A stretch of 63,874 nt of DNA, taken from positions 1-63,874 of the forward strand of contig NZ_CARBVX010000011.1 in NCBI RefSeq assembly GCF_948948975.1, written 5' to 3'. The first letter of the stretch is position 1; each line of letters starts with the position of its first letter. The translations under genes and the position numbers were made by a program. Positions 1 to 8,529 of the stretch are shown here, piece after piece. The DNA is from an uncultured Lactobacillus sp. GTDB taxonomy: Bacteria; Bacillota; Bacilli; Lactobacillales; Lactobacillaceae. Below the pieces are notes generated by a model. The model was not told the DNA's origin, did no database searches, and saw only the letters and a list, made by a program, of their open reading frames with translations.

Positions 1-309
1 ATCTTTTTTCATTCCTTTTAAACTAGCCAAAAAACTCACTTGCTCTAAAACAGTTAATTTTGGCATTAAGCTCCGCTCTTCAGGCAAATAGCCAACAGAG
101 TTATAGTCACGACTGGAAAAAGAATGACCATCAATAGTAATTTTTCCTTGGTATTTAACAAACTTTAAGATGCTATGAAAAAGAGTCGTTTTTCCTGAAC
201 CGTTTTTACCAATTAAGCCCAATATCTTTCCATTATCTGCCTTGAAGTTGATATCAAACAAAACTTGTTTGCTTCCAAAGCTTTTATTTAAGTTCTCTAC
301 TTGTAACAT
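1..309 (-). CDS. ABC transporter ATP-binding protein, N-terminal part (cut by window edge)
   Basis: The first 103 codons of an ABC ATPase that runs off the left edge of the window; the start is an ATG at 309. Walker A (GKNGSGKT) is at residues 34-41. The Q-loop region reads GYLPEERSLMPKLTV, with PEE instead of the usual PQ; this form is typical of NatA/YhaQ-type ATPases, which pair with a separate ABC-2 permease. It would energise a membrane transporter whose permease gene should lie to the left. The signature motif and Walker B are outside the window, so substrate and direction cannot be judged. About 80 bases of AT-rich promoter region separate it from the neighbouring terminator. Confidence 0.85.
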   Translation of the reverse strand, partial: MLQVENLNKSFGSKQVLFDINFKADNGKILGLIGKNGSGKTTLFHSILKFVKYQGKITIDGHSFSSRDYNSVGYLPEERSLMPKLTVLEQVSFLASLKGMKKD

Positions 310-390
310 AATTTTTTCTTTCTAGGTAAATTTCATTAAAGTTAGTTTTAATTATATCAATATTTTTTCTTAAATATACTCTATTGGATC

Positions 391-430
391 AAAAAAGCCT
401 CTCAGTTGTCCAAATCTGAGAGGCTTTTTA
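391..430 (-). terminator. Rho-independent terminator after the racemase gene
   Basis: A perfect stem (AAGCCTCTCAG paired with CTGAGAGGCTT) with a 10-base loop and T-runs on both sides. It sits 4 bases after the stop codon of the aspartate racemase gene and probably ends the transcript that begins upstream of the response regulator. Confidence 0.9.
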
Positions 431-433
431 TCT

Positions 434-1183
434 TTATTTATACATATATTTTGCAGTAGCTTCTTTAGGATCCATTCCATTTCGAATCTTTAAAGCAAGT
501 TCAATTGAAACATCTGCGATAATTGACTGCGGATCAATGACATTATATGGGTGATCTGGTGCTTTTTCCTGGGCAAGAGATAATTCAGTACATCCCAGTA
601 AAATTACATTACATCCATATTCATCATGCATTGTTTTTAAAATTTTATGGTATAAGTCATGGTCAACAATACCTTTTTCCTTAATGTCACGATAAATCAG
701 CTCATTAACCATTGGTTGAATTTCAGGACCACCTAGTTCAGCTTTTTTACCAACTCGTTCTAATTCATCCACATATAAATGATCATAAATAGAACCTTCA
801 GTTGCAATTAAACCGATTTTCTCTTCTTTTGGAAAATCATCCACAAACTTGTGAACAGCAATACGCATCATATGTAAAAATGGTACATCAGTTAACGCTG
901 CTAAGTCATTATAAAAGTAATGAGCAGTATTGCATGGCATTACGAAAAAATCAGGATTAAGTTTTGATTGACTTAAAACATCGTCCTTTAAATCATAGAA
1001 AAAATTAGGTTTACTATGATCCATAATGTATGCAGTTCGATCAGGAATTTGAGCATCATTTACTAAGATATAATTTAAATAGTCCTGATCCTTAGTAATC
1101 TTAACTCGGTGATTAATTAAACGGACGTAACTTTCAGTCGCAATTGTTCCCATGCCACCGATAATTGAGAAAAAGTGTTTCAT
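434..1183 (-). CDS. racD: Aspartate/glutamate racemase family protein (probable aspartate racemase)
   Basis: 249 residues, the normal length for the cofactor-independent amino-acid racemase family. Both catalytic cysteines are visible: Cys84 in PCNTAH and Cys198 in LLGCTEL. Such enzymes interconvert L- and D-aspartate (some act on Glu). In lactobacilli D-Asp is ligated to the lysine side chain of the peptidoglycan stem and then amidated, forming the D-isoasparagine bridge. The start codon lies 2 bases after the murE stop, so the two genes are translationally coupled. This supports a wall-precursor role over general D-amino-acid metabolism. Family membership is clear; aspartate as substrate is inferred from family and neighbours. 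Confidence 0.88.
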   Translation of the reverse strand: MKHFFSIIGGMGTIATESYVRLINHRVKITKDQDYLNYILVNDAQIPDRTAYIMDHSKPNFFYDLKDDVLSQSKLNPDFFVMPCNTAHYFYNDLAALTDVPFLHMMRIAVHKFVDDFPKEEKIGLIATEGSIYDHLYVDELERVGKKAELGGPEIQPMVNELIYRDIKEKGIVDHDLYHKILKTMHDEYGCNVILLGCTELSLAQEKAPDHPYNVIDPQSIIADVSIELALKIRNGMDPKEATAKYMYK

Positions 1184-1185
1184 CC

Positions 1186-2757
1186 CTATTCCTCATCATC
1201 TTTTTCTAGTTCATTAATTACACTTTCAGCAACTTTGATGTCAGTTGGATATGGTGTATCTACTCCACGAATCTTTTGGTATGGGTCGGCTCCCTTACCA
1301 CAAATCAAAACAATGTCATCCTTATCAGACATTGCAATTGCATCATGAATTGCCTTTTCACGATCTAACTCAATTGTTACATCAACTTTTTCATGATCAA
1401 TACCAGCATCAATTTCCTGTGCAATATCCATTGGATCTTCAAAACCAGGATCATCAGTTGTCAAAAAGGCTTTATCTGCATAAGCAGTTAAACTTTCACT
1501 AAAGCCTGGACGACGTGATACTCCTTTATCACCAGGAGCTCCAACAACTACGATGATTTTTGGATTGTTAAATTCACGCTGCATAAAGCTCATTAATGCC
1601 ATCATTGAAGCCTTATTATGTGCATAGTCAACAATTACAGTACCATGATTCTTTGATGGCAAAGCTTCCATTCTTCCTGGAATAGTTACGTGACGAATGC
1701 CTTTAGCACATTCTTCATAATTTTCGCCAGCAAGTCCAGCACCAATAATAGCAGCAGTACCATTCATTTCATTGAAATCACCAATCATTTGAAGAGTGTA
1801 GTCACCAGCAATTGGTAATTTCTTAGCTTTATCGGATGCGCAGAACAATTTAAATTCAGTTTCTTTCATATCAGTTTCAACTGATTGGAAACGGAAATCA
1901 ATTGGTTGCTTTAAGTTAGGATTTTCAAAATCATTTCTGGCAAATAGATAGATACTATCTGGATTAGTAGTAGTAGTTGCAGCTGCATAAATCTCATCAA
2001 AGTGATCAGACATTGCGTTGATAATACACTTACGTGAGTTAACCATTAATTGCAGTTTACAGTGCAAATAATCTGCAAAGTTAGGATGTTCATTTGGTCC
2101 AATGTGATCTGGAGTAATATTTAAGAAAAATCCGAGATCGTAAGTTAAACCAAAGACACGATTTTTCTTATAAGCCTGACTAGAAACTTCCATTACTAAA
2201 TGAGTCATACCGTTATCAACAGCTGTTCTCATATCTCTGAACAAGTCTAAACTTTCAGGTGTAGTTAAACTCGCCTTAAATTTGTCTTCAGGCTTTGGTC
2301 CTACAATATCATCTACTGATGAAAATAGTGCTGTTCGACCACCATTAATTTGGTCAAGCATCCCCTTCAAGAAATATGCAGATGTTGTCTTACCCTTTGT
2401 ACCGGTAAAGGCTACTACATACAAATCATCTTGCGGGAATCTGTAAAAGGCAGCAGATAAAAGAGCCATGGCTTTAGTTACATCTCTAACAACTAAAGCA
2501 TGCATTCCTTTACCTTCTGGATATGGTTGTTCGGCTACATAACACGTAGCTCCACTATCTTTAGCCATTGACAAATAAGTAGGTCTAAAGCCTTTACCTT
2601 TACAGAAAAACAAAGTATTTGTTTTTATATCACGTGAATCATAGGAAATATAATCCATTTTAGTTGGAACCGCATCTTGAACAGCGCTTGATTTAAGCAA
2701 GTGGTGTTCCTTCAATATTAAGATGCAAGTGTTTAAAGAAATGCTAGAATCGCTCAT
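1186..2757 (-). CDS. murE: UDP-MurNAc-tripeptide synthetase MurE (probably L-lysine-adding)
   Basis: 523-residue Mur ligase that adds the third stem-peptide residue to UDP-MurNAc-L-Ala-D-Glu in the cytoplasm. The ATP-binding loop GTKGKTT is at residues 119-125; the central domain carries LVMEVSSQ and LNITPDHIG, and the C-terminal domain carries VVDYAHN. The residue-selecting motif is DDPGFEDP (435-442). It lacks the Arg of the DNPR motif that marks meso-DAP-adding MurE, so lysine is the likely amino acid. Length and domains are complete. GGGGAG precedes the ATG. It lies 36 bases downstream of a histidine kinase gene with no visible terminator between them, and is coupled to the racemase. Confidence 0.93.
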   Translation of the reverse strand: MSDSSISLNTCILILKEHHLLKSSAVQDAVPTKMDYISYDSRDIKTNTLFFCKGKGFRPTYLSMAKDSGATCYVAEQPYPEGKGMHALVVRDVTKAMALLSAAFYRFPQDDLYVVAFTGTKGKTTSAYFLKGMLDQINGGRTALFSSVDDIVGPKPEDKFKASLTTPESLDLFRDMRTAVDNGMTHLVMEVSSQAYKKNRVFGLTYDLGFFLNITPDHIGPNEHPNFADYLHCKLQLMVNSRKCIINAMSDHFDEIYAAATTTTNPDSIYLFARNDFENPNLKQPIDFRFQSVETDMKETEFKLFCASDKAKKLPIAGDYTLQMIGDFNEMNGTAAIIGAGLAGENYEECAKGIRHVTIPGRMEALPSKNHGTVIVDYAHNKASMMALMSFMQREFNNPKIIVVVGAPGDKGVSRRPGFSESLTAYADKAFLTTDDPGFEDPMDIAQEIDAGIDHEKVDVTIELDREKAIHDAIAMSDKDDIVLICGKGADPYQKIRGVDTPYPTDIKVAESVINELEKDDEE

Positions 2758-2793
2758 TTTTTCTCCCCAATTTTTAAATCAATTCAGCCTAAA

Positions 2794-3951
2794 TTATAGC
2801 ACACCATCTTTTTTCTTTGGGCTATGGAGTGGTAGTTGAATAATAAAACTGGTTAATTCTGCCGTTGATTGACATTTAATATTACCACCATGCAAATCAA
2901 CAATACTTTTGGTTATCGCTAACCCCAGTCCTGTTCCACCAGTTTTTAAATTTCTTGAACTTTCGACACGATAAAAACGATCGAAAATCTTTTGCAAAGA
3001 TTTCTTAGGGATTTGTTCCCCATTATTTTCAACTCTAAGTTCTACAAATTCGTTATTTACCTTATTTGCAATTAAGTTGATTTCAGTTGCTCCATGTCCA
3101 TACTTTAGAGCATTCGAAATCAAATTATTTAACATTCGCACAATCATCTTTGCATCTGCATCAATTACGAGGTCTCTTGGCCTGGTTATCACATTAAAAG
3201 TAATGTTTTTCTTTTCAGCTTCTAATTCAAAACCAGCAGCTACTTGTTCAAGCATCGAATTAACATGCAGCGGTGTTAAAACCAATTTATTATTTGTCGA
3301 AGAGCGCAGAGTAGTATATTCAAATAGATCTTCAGCTAGGGCCTTCATTTGAAGAGCTTTATCATAAGCTATTTGAATGTACTTAGTTTGATCCTCATTT
3401 AGCTCACTGCTCTTTAATAAGCCAAGATAGCCAATAATCGAAGTTAGTGGTGTTCTAATATCATGAGAAACATTAGTAATTAAGTCATCCTTTGATTGCT
3501 CTATCTGCCGTTCCTCTTCCATTGAAGCAACAGTACTATCAACTAACGCATTAATTGAATCAATCACTTTTTGCAAATCTGTCTTTACAACAAAGGGAAT
3601 TCGATGATCAAAATGACCATCTGCAATATAGTGTAATTCATCAATAACGTGACGCAATTGCATTTGTCGATATCTTCTGATTAAGCGCCAGTACACTACA
3701 ATGGCATCGCCGACTAACATAAAGCTAATAAAAAGCCGTTGCCAAGACCATAAATGCATCCCATTAGCAAAAGTAATAGTTTTCTTCAAAAAGAAAATTC
3801 CATTTTCTAATCTAGGATCATTTAAGACAGCTAGGTTAATCAAGATAATGATCGAAAGGTTCAAGAGTAAAAGCAAAATAACGGTTATTACGCCTTCACC
3901 GAAAAGTTCGCTTTTTTCTTTTGTGGTTAGGATTACTTTCTGCTTTTTCAT
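2794..3951 (-). CDS. Sensor histidine kinase of a two-component system (VanS-like)
   Basis: 385 residues. Two membrane segments (about 19-42 and 70-90) enclose a short extracellular loop of under 30 residues, so a ligand more likely binds in or at the membrane. A HAMP-like linker (about 95-145) follows, then the dimerisation box NVSHDIRTPLTS with the phospho-accepting His163, the N box (NLISNALKYG) and a G box (GGTGLGLAI). The gene starts 5 bases after the response regulator stop. murE follows after 36 bases without a terminator, suggesting joint transcription and a cell-envelope signal. The signal itself cannot be read from the sequence. Confidence 0.92.
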   Translation of the reverse strand: MKKQKVILTTKEKSELFGEGVITVILLLLLNLSIIILINLAVLNDPRLENGIFFLKKTITFANGMHLWSWQRLFISFMLVGDAIVVYWRLIRRYRQMQLRHVIDELHYIADGHFDHRIPFVVKTDLQKVIDSINALVDSTVASMEEERQIEQSKDDLITNVSHDIRTPLTSIIGYLGLLKSSELNEDQTKYIQIAYDKALQMKALAEDLFEYTTLRSSTNNKLVLTPLHVNSMLEQVAAGFELEAEKKNITFNVITRPRDLVIDADAKMIVRMLNNLISNALKYGHGATEINLIANKVNNEFVELRVENNGEQIPKKSLQKIFDRFYRVESSRNLKTGGTGLGLAITKSIVDLHGGNIKCQSTAELTSFIIQLPLHSPKKKDGVL

Positions 3952-3956
3952 CCCTA

Positions 3957-4644
3957 CTAAGCCTCTACTTTATAGCCTACTCCCCAGACTGTTTGAATAA
4001 CTTCTTCACCATCAGTTGCCTTTTGAATCTTATCACGTAAGTGAGAAACGTGTACCATAACAGTTTTTGCAGAAACAACTGATTCTTGTTGCCACACTCT
4101 TTCGAAGATTTCATCAGCACTAAAAACTCTATTAGGATGACTAGCAAGCATATATAAAATTCCAAACTCTAAGGCAGTTAATTGGATAACCTTACCAGTT
4201 AAAGTTTTAACTTCATGTGAATCTTTATTAATCACTAAAGGTCCTACTTCTAATACATCTGGCTTATCGTCTTTTACTTCTTTCTGGCTACGACGAAGAA
4301 GTGACCGTACACGTGCCATTACTTCTAATGGATTAAATGGTTTAACTACATAGTCATCTGCTCCAGTAATCAAACCTTGAATTTTGTCCATATCACTAGT
4401 TTTTGCAGAAACAACTAAAATTGGAATCTCCGAATCTTTTCTAACTTCCTTGATAACTTCAATACCTGACATTTGCGGCATCATAATATCAAGGATCATT
4501 AATGCAATTTCTGGATTAGTAGAAAGCTTTGTTAAGGCTTCTTTACCGCTATATGCAGCAATCGGTTCATAACCTTCATTTTTTAAATATATACTTAATA
4601 ATTCAACGATTTCTTTATCATCATCAACAACTAAGATCTTCATG
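3957..4644 (-). CDS. OmpR/VanR-family response regulator
   Basis: I place the start at the ATG at 4644, which has AAGGAG at a suitable distance; a longer in-frame reading adds 11 residues (to 4676) but puts the ribosome binding site inside the gene. The receiver domain begins MKILVVDDD, with Asp52 (LILDIMMP) as phosphorylation site and the switch lysine in VVKPF. The C-terminal winged helix ends in VWGVGYKVEA, typical of the OmpR class. It is the first gene of the run regulator - kinase - murE - racemase and should be phosphorylated by the kinase encoded next to it. Targets are unknown; nearby cell-wall genes are candidates. Confidence 0.93.
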
Positions 4645-4754
4645 AGGATTGCTCCTTGTCTATAATTATTTATCACATAAAAAATCTATTATTAACATTC
4701 TACCTGTTTTCTTTCTAATTACCTAAATTAAACCACGTTTTTAAAGAATTATAA

Positions 4755-4793
4755 AAAATGGATCCGAGAAAAGTATCTAGGCTCCATTTTTAA
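4755..4793 (-). terminator. Terminator after the second ABC exporter gene
   Basis: On the minus strand AAAAATGGAGCC, a loop, then GGATCCATTTTTT, starting directly after the TAG stop of the 618-residue exporter subunit. The stem has one mismatch near the loop. A T-run follows. Confidence 0.75.
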
Positions 4794-6650
4794 CTAATCT
4801 AATTCTTTTTTACCAGTGTACAACTCGTAGTAGTAGCCTTTTTGTTTTAAAAGCTCTTCATGAGTACCACGTTCAATAATATGACCATGGTCTAAAACCA
4901 AAATGAGATCTGAGTTAACAATTGTTGATAACCGGTGAGCAATAACAAAACTAGTTCTACCAGCAAGTAAGTTGTCCATACCGGCTTGAACCATACGTTC
5001 AGTTCTAGTATCAATACTTGAAGTTGCTTCATCTAGAATCATTACCGGTTCATCCGCAATCATCGCTCTAGCAATACTGAGCAGTTGCATTTGACCTTGA
5101 GACAAATCGCCGCCATCACCATCAATTACAGTTTCATATCCGTCATCAAGTTCATGAATAAACTCATCTGCATGTGCTAAACGCGCAGCTTGATATACTT
5201 CATCATCACTAGCATCAGGTTTACCAAAACGAATATTATCCATAATAGTCCCAGTAAAGAGGTGAGTTTCTTGTAAAACAATCGACAAAGAATGCCTCAA
5301 ATCATTTTTTCTAATTTGAGAAATTGGAACACCATCATAGGTTATCTTTCCAGATTGAATCTCATAGAAACGATTAAGCATATTTGAAATAGTCGTCTTA
5401 CCGGCACCAGTTTCACCAACTAACGCAACTTTCATTCCTGGTTTTGCATTAATATTAATATCGTATAAAATTTGATGTTCTGGAACATATGAAAAGTTAA
5501 CGTGGTCAAAAACAATATGTCCCTTAATTGGTACTTTTTTAATGTCACCATTCTTTTCTGGAACATCCCAATACCAGCTATTCTTGACTTCCTTATTAGG
5601 AGACATGATAACATCGCCATTATCAACTTCAGAAGGCTCATCTTCTAGTTCAAAAATTCTTTGAGCACCTGCTAAAGCCAAAACAATTGAATTTAATTGT
5701 TGGGAAATTTGAGAAATTGGCATACTAAATTGACGTGATAATTGTAAGAAAGAGGCAATTGCACCTAAAGTCAAAGGAGCCCAACCATTAATTGCAGCCG
5801 CGCCTCCAATAAAGGCAATCAAAACATATAATAGGTTTCCCATATTACCCATGATTGGGAATAAAATTGTGGCATATGTATTGGCTTTTCCAGAAGCTCC
5901 ACGCAATTCTTCATTAAACTTATCAAAGCCTTCTTCAGCTTCAGGTTCGTGAGAGAAAACTTTAATGACCTTTAAACCATTAAGCATTTCTTCATCATAA
6001 CCATTAATTTGACCTAATTTATTTTGTTGAACTTTGAAGTAATAGCTAGATTTCACTGTTAAAAATCTAACAATTCCAAAGGACAAGGCAAAAATAATAA
6101 ATGAGAACAAAGTCAATTGCCAACTCAAACTAAACATAGCTGCAATAACAAAAATTAAGCTTAATGCTGAGTTTAAGAATTGAGGTAATGATTGAGAAAT
6201 CATCTGCATCAAGGTATCAATATCGTTAGTATAGCGACTCATGATATCGCCATAATTATTTTGATCAAAATAAGCAATTGGCAAAGATTCCATATGGGTA
6301 AATGTTTCATTACGAACACGGAACTGTACTTTTTGAGCTAACACTCCCATCAACATGCTAAACAAGTAATTGGAAATAAATCCAATTGCATAAATTCCAA
6401 ACATTACTAAAATAGCGTTTAAAAGTGGTCCATAATTTGGAACTTTTTCATGTAAGAGTGGTGTTACGTAAGTATCAATCAGTCGCTCAATAAATAGTGA
6501 CCCAATTACAGCAGAAGCAGCAGCCAAAACAATAGCAATTATTGAAACAACTAACATCCATGGGCTAGTTGTTAGAACTAATTTTAGTAAACGTCCCAGG
6601 ACTTTTATCCGGTTTCCTTTAGGTTGTGTTCTTTCTTTTACTTGATCCAT
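4794..6650 (-). CDS. lmrD: Heterodimeric multidrug ABC exporter, subunit with consensus catalytic glutamate (LmrD/BmrD-like)
   Basis: 618 residues: six membrane helices in the first about 330 residues, then a nucleotide-binding domain. Walker A is GETGAGKTT and Walker B is MILDEATS with the catalytic glutamate. The signature is LSQGQ instead of LSGGQ. An insertion of about 30 residues between the membrane and nucleotide-binding parts (around VIMSPNKEVKNS) makes it longer than its partner. It starts 13 bases after the partner gene and must be its heterodimer half. Family role: ATP-driven export of amphipathic drugs or lipids. In such pairs the consensus glutamate and the degenerate signature sit on this subunit, as seen here. 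The substrate is not predictable. Confidence 0.9.
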   Translation of the reverse strand: MDQVKERTQPKGNRIKVLGRLLKLVLTTSPWMLVVSIIAIVLAAASAVIGSLFIERLIDTYVTPLLHEKVPNYGPLLNAILVMFGIYAIGFISNYLFSMLMGVLAQKVQFRVRNETFTHMESLPIAYFDQNNYGDIMSRYTNDIDTLMQMISQSLPQFLNSALSLIFVIAAMFSLSWQLTLFSFIIFALSFGIVRFLTVKSSYYFKVQQNKLGQINGYDEEMLNGLKVIKVFSHEPEAEEGFDKFNEELRGASGKANTYATILFPIMGNMGNLLYVLIAFIGGAAAINGWAPLTLGAIASFLQLSRQFSMPISQISQQLNSIVLALAGAQRIFELEDEPSEVDNGDVIMSPNKEVKNSWYWDVPEKNGDIKKVPIKGHIVFDHVNFSYVPEHQILYDININAKPGMKVALVGETGAGKTTISNMLNRFYEIQSGKITYDGVPISQIRKNDLRHSLSIVLQETHLFTGTIMDNIRFGKPDASDDEVYQAARLAHADEFIHELDDGYETVIDGDGGDLSQGQMQLLSIARAMIADEPVMILDEATSSIDTRTERMVQAGMDNLLAGRTSFVIAHRLSTIVNSDLILVLDHGHIIERGTHEELLKQKGYYYELYTGKKELD

Positions 6651-6663
6651 AACTTACTCTCAC

Positions 6664-8394
6664 CTACTTTCCCGCATTATTTTCTTCTTGGAACTTAGCA
6701 ATTGAACGATAAAGTTCATTAGTTTTCATTAATTCTTCGTGGGTTCCAATTGATTGAATCTTACCGTGATCCATAACAATAATTCGATCTGCATCCTTAA
6801 TGGAAACAACTCTTTGAGAAATAATAATCTTAGTAGTATGTGGCATGTCTTTTGCTAAGGATTCACGAATTTCACGCTCAGTTGTCGTATCCACAGCAGA
6901 AGTTGAATCATCAAGAATTAAAATTTCTGGATTCTTCAAAAGTGCACGCGCAATAGTCAAACGTTGTTTTTGTCCACCAGAAACATTATTTCCGCCTTGT
7001 TCAATCATTGTATTATACCCATCTGGCATTTCACGAATAAAGCCATCTGCATGAGCAACCTTAGCTGCAGCTACAACTTCTTCATGTGTTGCATTTTCAT
7101 TTCCCCATTTCAGGTTTTCTTCAACAGTTCCACTAAACAAAACATTCTTTTGTAAAACCATTGCAACTTTATCACGAAGGGCCTTCAATTCGTATGATTT
7201 AACATTATGTCCTGCTACTCTAACAGCACCAGATGTTACATCATAAAGCCGAGGAATCATTGAAACTAAAGTCGATTTAGATGATCCAGTCTCACCAATA
7301 ATACCAATTGTTTCACCAGGGGTAATGTGTAGGTTAATATCCTCTAAAGCATAATGCTTCTCATCTGGTGAGTATTTGAAGTTAACATGATCAAAAACAA
7401 TATCTCCATTAGTTACGTCTTTAAGAGGTTTTCGCGGATTTTCGATTGCTGGCTTTTCGGTTAAAACAGCTGCAATACGTTTACCACTAGCTTCAGAAAT
7501 AACTAATTGAGTAGTGATCATAGCCAAAATATTCAAACTAAACAAAACAGAGTTTGAATATGAAAACATCGAAACTAATTGTCCAGTTTGCAAACTTCCA
7601 CCAACGATTTCCTTAGCACCAAACCAGCAAATCGCTAAAGTAGAAATATTAAGAACTGCCATTACAACCAACGCATTAAGCGACATAATTTTCTGTGCTG
7701 TTGAGAATAACTTATAAATAAACCCTGAAGACTTCTCAAACTTTTCAATTTGAGATTCTTCTTGCACATAGGTCTTTACTTCACGAATTCCCCGAATATT
7801 CTCACGAACATCTTGGTTCATTACATCATATCCTCTAAAAATACGTGGGAAGTAAGGATATGCACTTTTAATAATTAATGCCAAAATTAAAACAAAGATA
7901 GGAGCAATTACCACAAAAATCAAAGATAGCCTTGGACTGATAATAATCGACATGATAATTGAAAAAATCAGCATTAATGGTGCCCGAACAGCAATTCTAA
8001 TTAACATTTGATAGGCATTTTGAATATTGGTTACATCTGTAGTAAGTCGTGTTACCAAACTGGCACTAGAAAACTTATCGATATTGCTAAAAGAAAAATC
8101 TTGAATATGATAAAACATATCTTTTCTCAAATTAGCCGCAAACCCTGCTGCTGCGTGTGCAGAAACATAACTGGCACTCGCACCTAAAGCTAAAGAAATT
8201 AAGGTTAGTACGAAAAGAATTAGTCCCCACTTATTGATATAGCCCATATTTCCTTTCATAATACCTTTATCAATTAGAATACCAACCAAGTACGGGATCA
8301 ACATTTCAATTAAAGCTTCACCGGCAACTAGGACTGGGGAAGTCAACGACAATTTTTTGTACTGTCTAATTGACTTACGCAACACATTAACCAT
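6664..8394 (-). CDS. lmrC: Heterodimeric multidrug ABC exporter, subunit with degenerate catalytic site (LmrC/BmrC-like)
   Basis: 576 residues: six-helix membrane domain (about 1-310) and nucleotide-binding domain. Walker A reads GETGSSKS (367-374), with Ser in place of the last Gly. The signature VSGGQ (471-475) is consensus. After Walker B (ILILD, to 495) the catalytic Glu is Asp496. The partner has the opposite pattern, so the pair has one consensus and one degenerate ATP site, as in LmrCD, BmrCD and TM287/288. The gene is preceded by a 135-base leader with two inverted repeats, described separately, which suggests drug-responsive control. Export of toxic amphipathic compounds is inferred from the family. 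Confidence 0.9.
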   Translation of the reverse strand: MVNVLRKSIRQYKKLSLTSPVLVAGEALIEMLIPYLVGILIDKGIMKGNMGYINKWGLILFVLTLISLALGASASYVSAHAAAGFAANLRKDMFYHIQDFSFSNIDKFSSASLVTRLTTDVTNIQNAYQMLIRIAVRAPLMLIFSIIMSIIISPRLSLIFVVIAPIFVLILALIIKSAYPYFPRIFRGYDVMNQDVRENIRGIREVKTYVQEESQIEKFEKSSGFIYKLFSTAQKIMSLNALVVMAVLNISTLAICWFGAKEIVGGSLQTGQLVSMFSYSNSVLFSLNILAMITTQLVISEASGKRIAAVLTEKPAIENPRKPLKDVTNGDIVFDHVNFKYSPDEKHYALEDINLHITPGETIGIIGETGSSKSTLVSMIPRLYDVTSGAVRVAGHNVKSYELKALRDKVAMVLQKNVLFSGTVEENLKWGNENATHEEVVAAAKVAHADGFIREMPDGYNTMIEQGGNNVSGGQKQRLTIARALLKNPEILILDDSTSAVDTTTEREIRESLAKDMPHTTKIIISQRVVSIKDADRIIVMDHGKIQSIGTHEELMKTNELYRSIAKFQEENNAGK

Positions 8395-8414
8395 ATAAAA
8401 CCCCCGTTCTTTAC

Positions 8415-8459
8415 TTAAAAAAGATAAAAATAAATAGACGCCTCGCGCTGTCTATTCAC
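8415..8459 (-). CDS. Possible 14-codon leader peptide of lmrC (speculative)
   Basis: In the lmrCD leader a GTG codon opens 14 codons reading (M)NRQREASIYFYLF before a TAA. The purine run AGGGGA lies right against the GTG, closer than a normal ribosome binding site. The codons run exactly through the stem-loop at 8433-8456 and end in its T-rich tail, a layout used by attenuators that sense stalled ribosomes (B. subtilis bmrB-bmrCD is the known analogue). Without comparison to relatives this remains a guess. Confidence 0.25.
   Translation of the reverse strand: MNRQREASIYFYLF
8433..8456 (-). promoter_or_regulatory. Stem-loop with T-rich tail in the lmrCD leader (possible attenuator)
   Basis: AATAGAC and GTCTATT form a 7-bp stem around a GC-rich 10-base loop. 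On the minus strand it is followed by a T-rich stretch (TATTTTTATCTTTTTT), as in a weak intrinsic terminator, 40 bases before the lmrC start. Confidence 0.5.
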
Positions 8460-8464
8460 TCCCC

Positions 8465-8485
8465 TAACAAATAAATTATTTGTTA
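8465..8485. promoter_or_regulatory. Perfect 21-bp palindrome upstream of lmrC
   Basis: TAACAAATAA, one central base, TTATTTGTTA: a perfect inverted repeat. On the minus strand it lies just downstream of a TATAAA that could be the -10 element. It could be an operator for a regulator coded elsewhere or the stem of an RNA hairpin. Confidence 0.6.
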
Positions 8486-8529
8486 TCTTTATTTATACTG
8501 TAGACTAATTTAAATAAATAGTCACGTTT

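Noticed and set aside
1245..1502. Plus-strand open frame inside murE
   Set aside because: Shadow of the conserved murE frame; composition (Gln/His/Leu-rich) is typical of an antisense reading.
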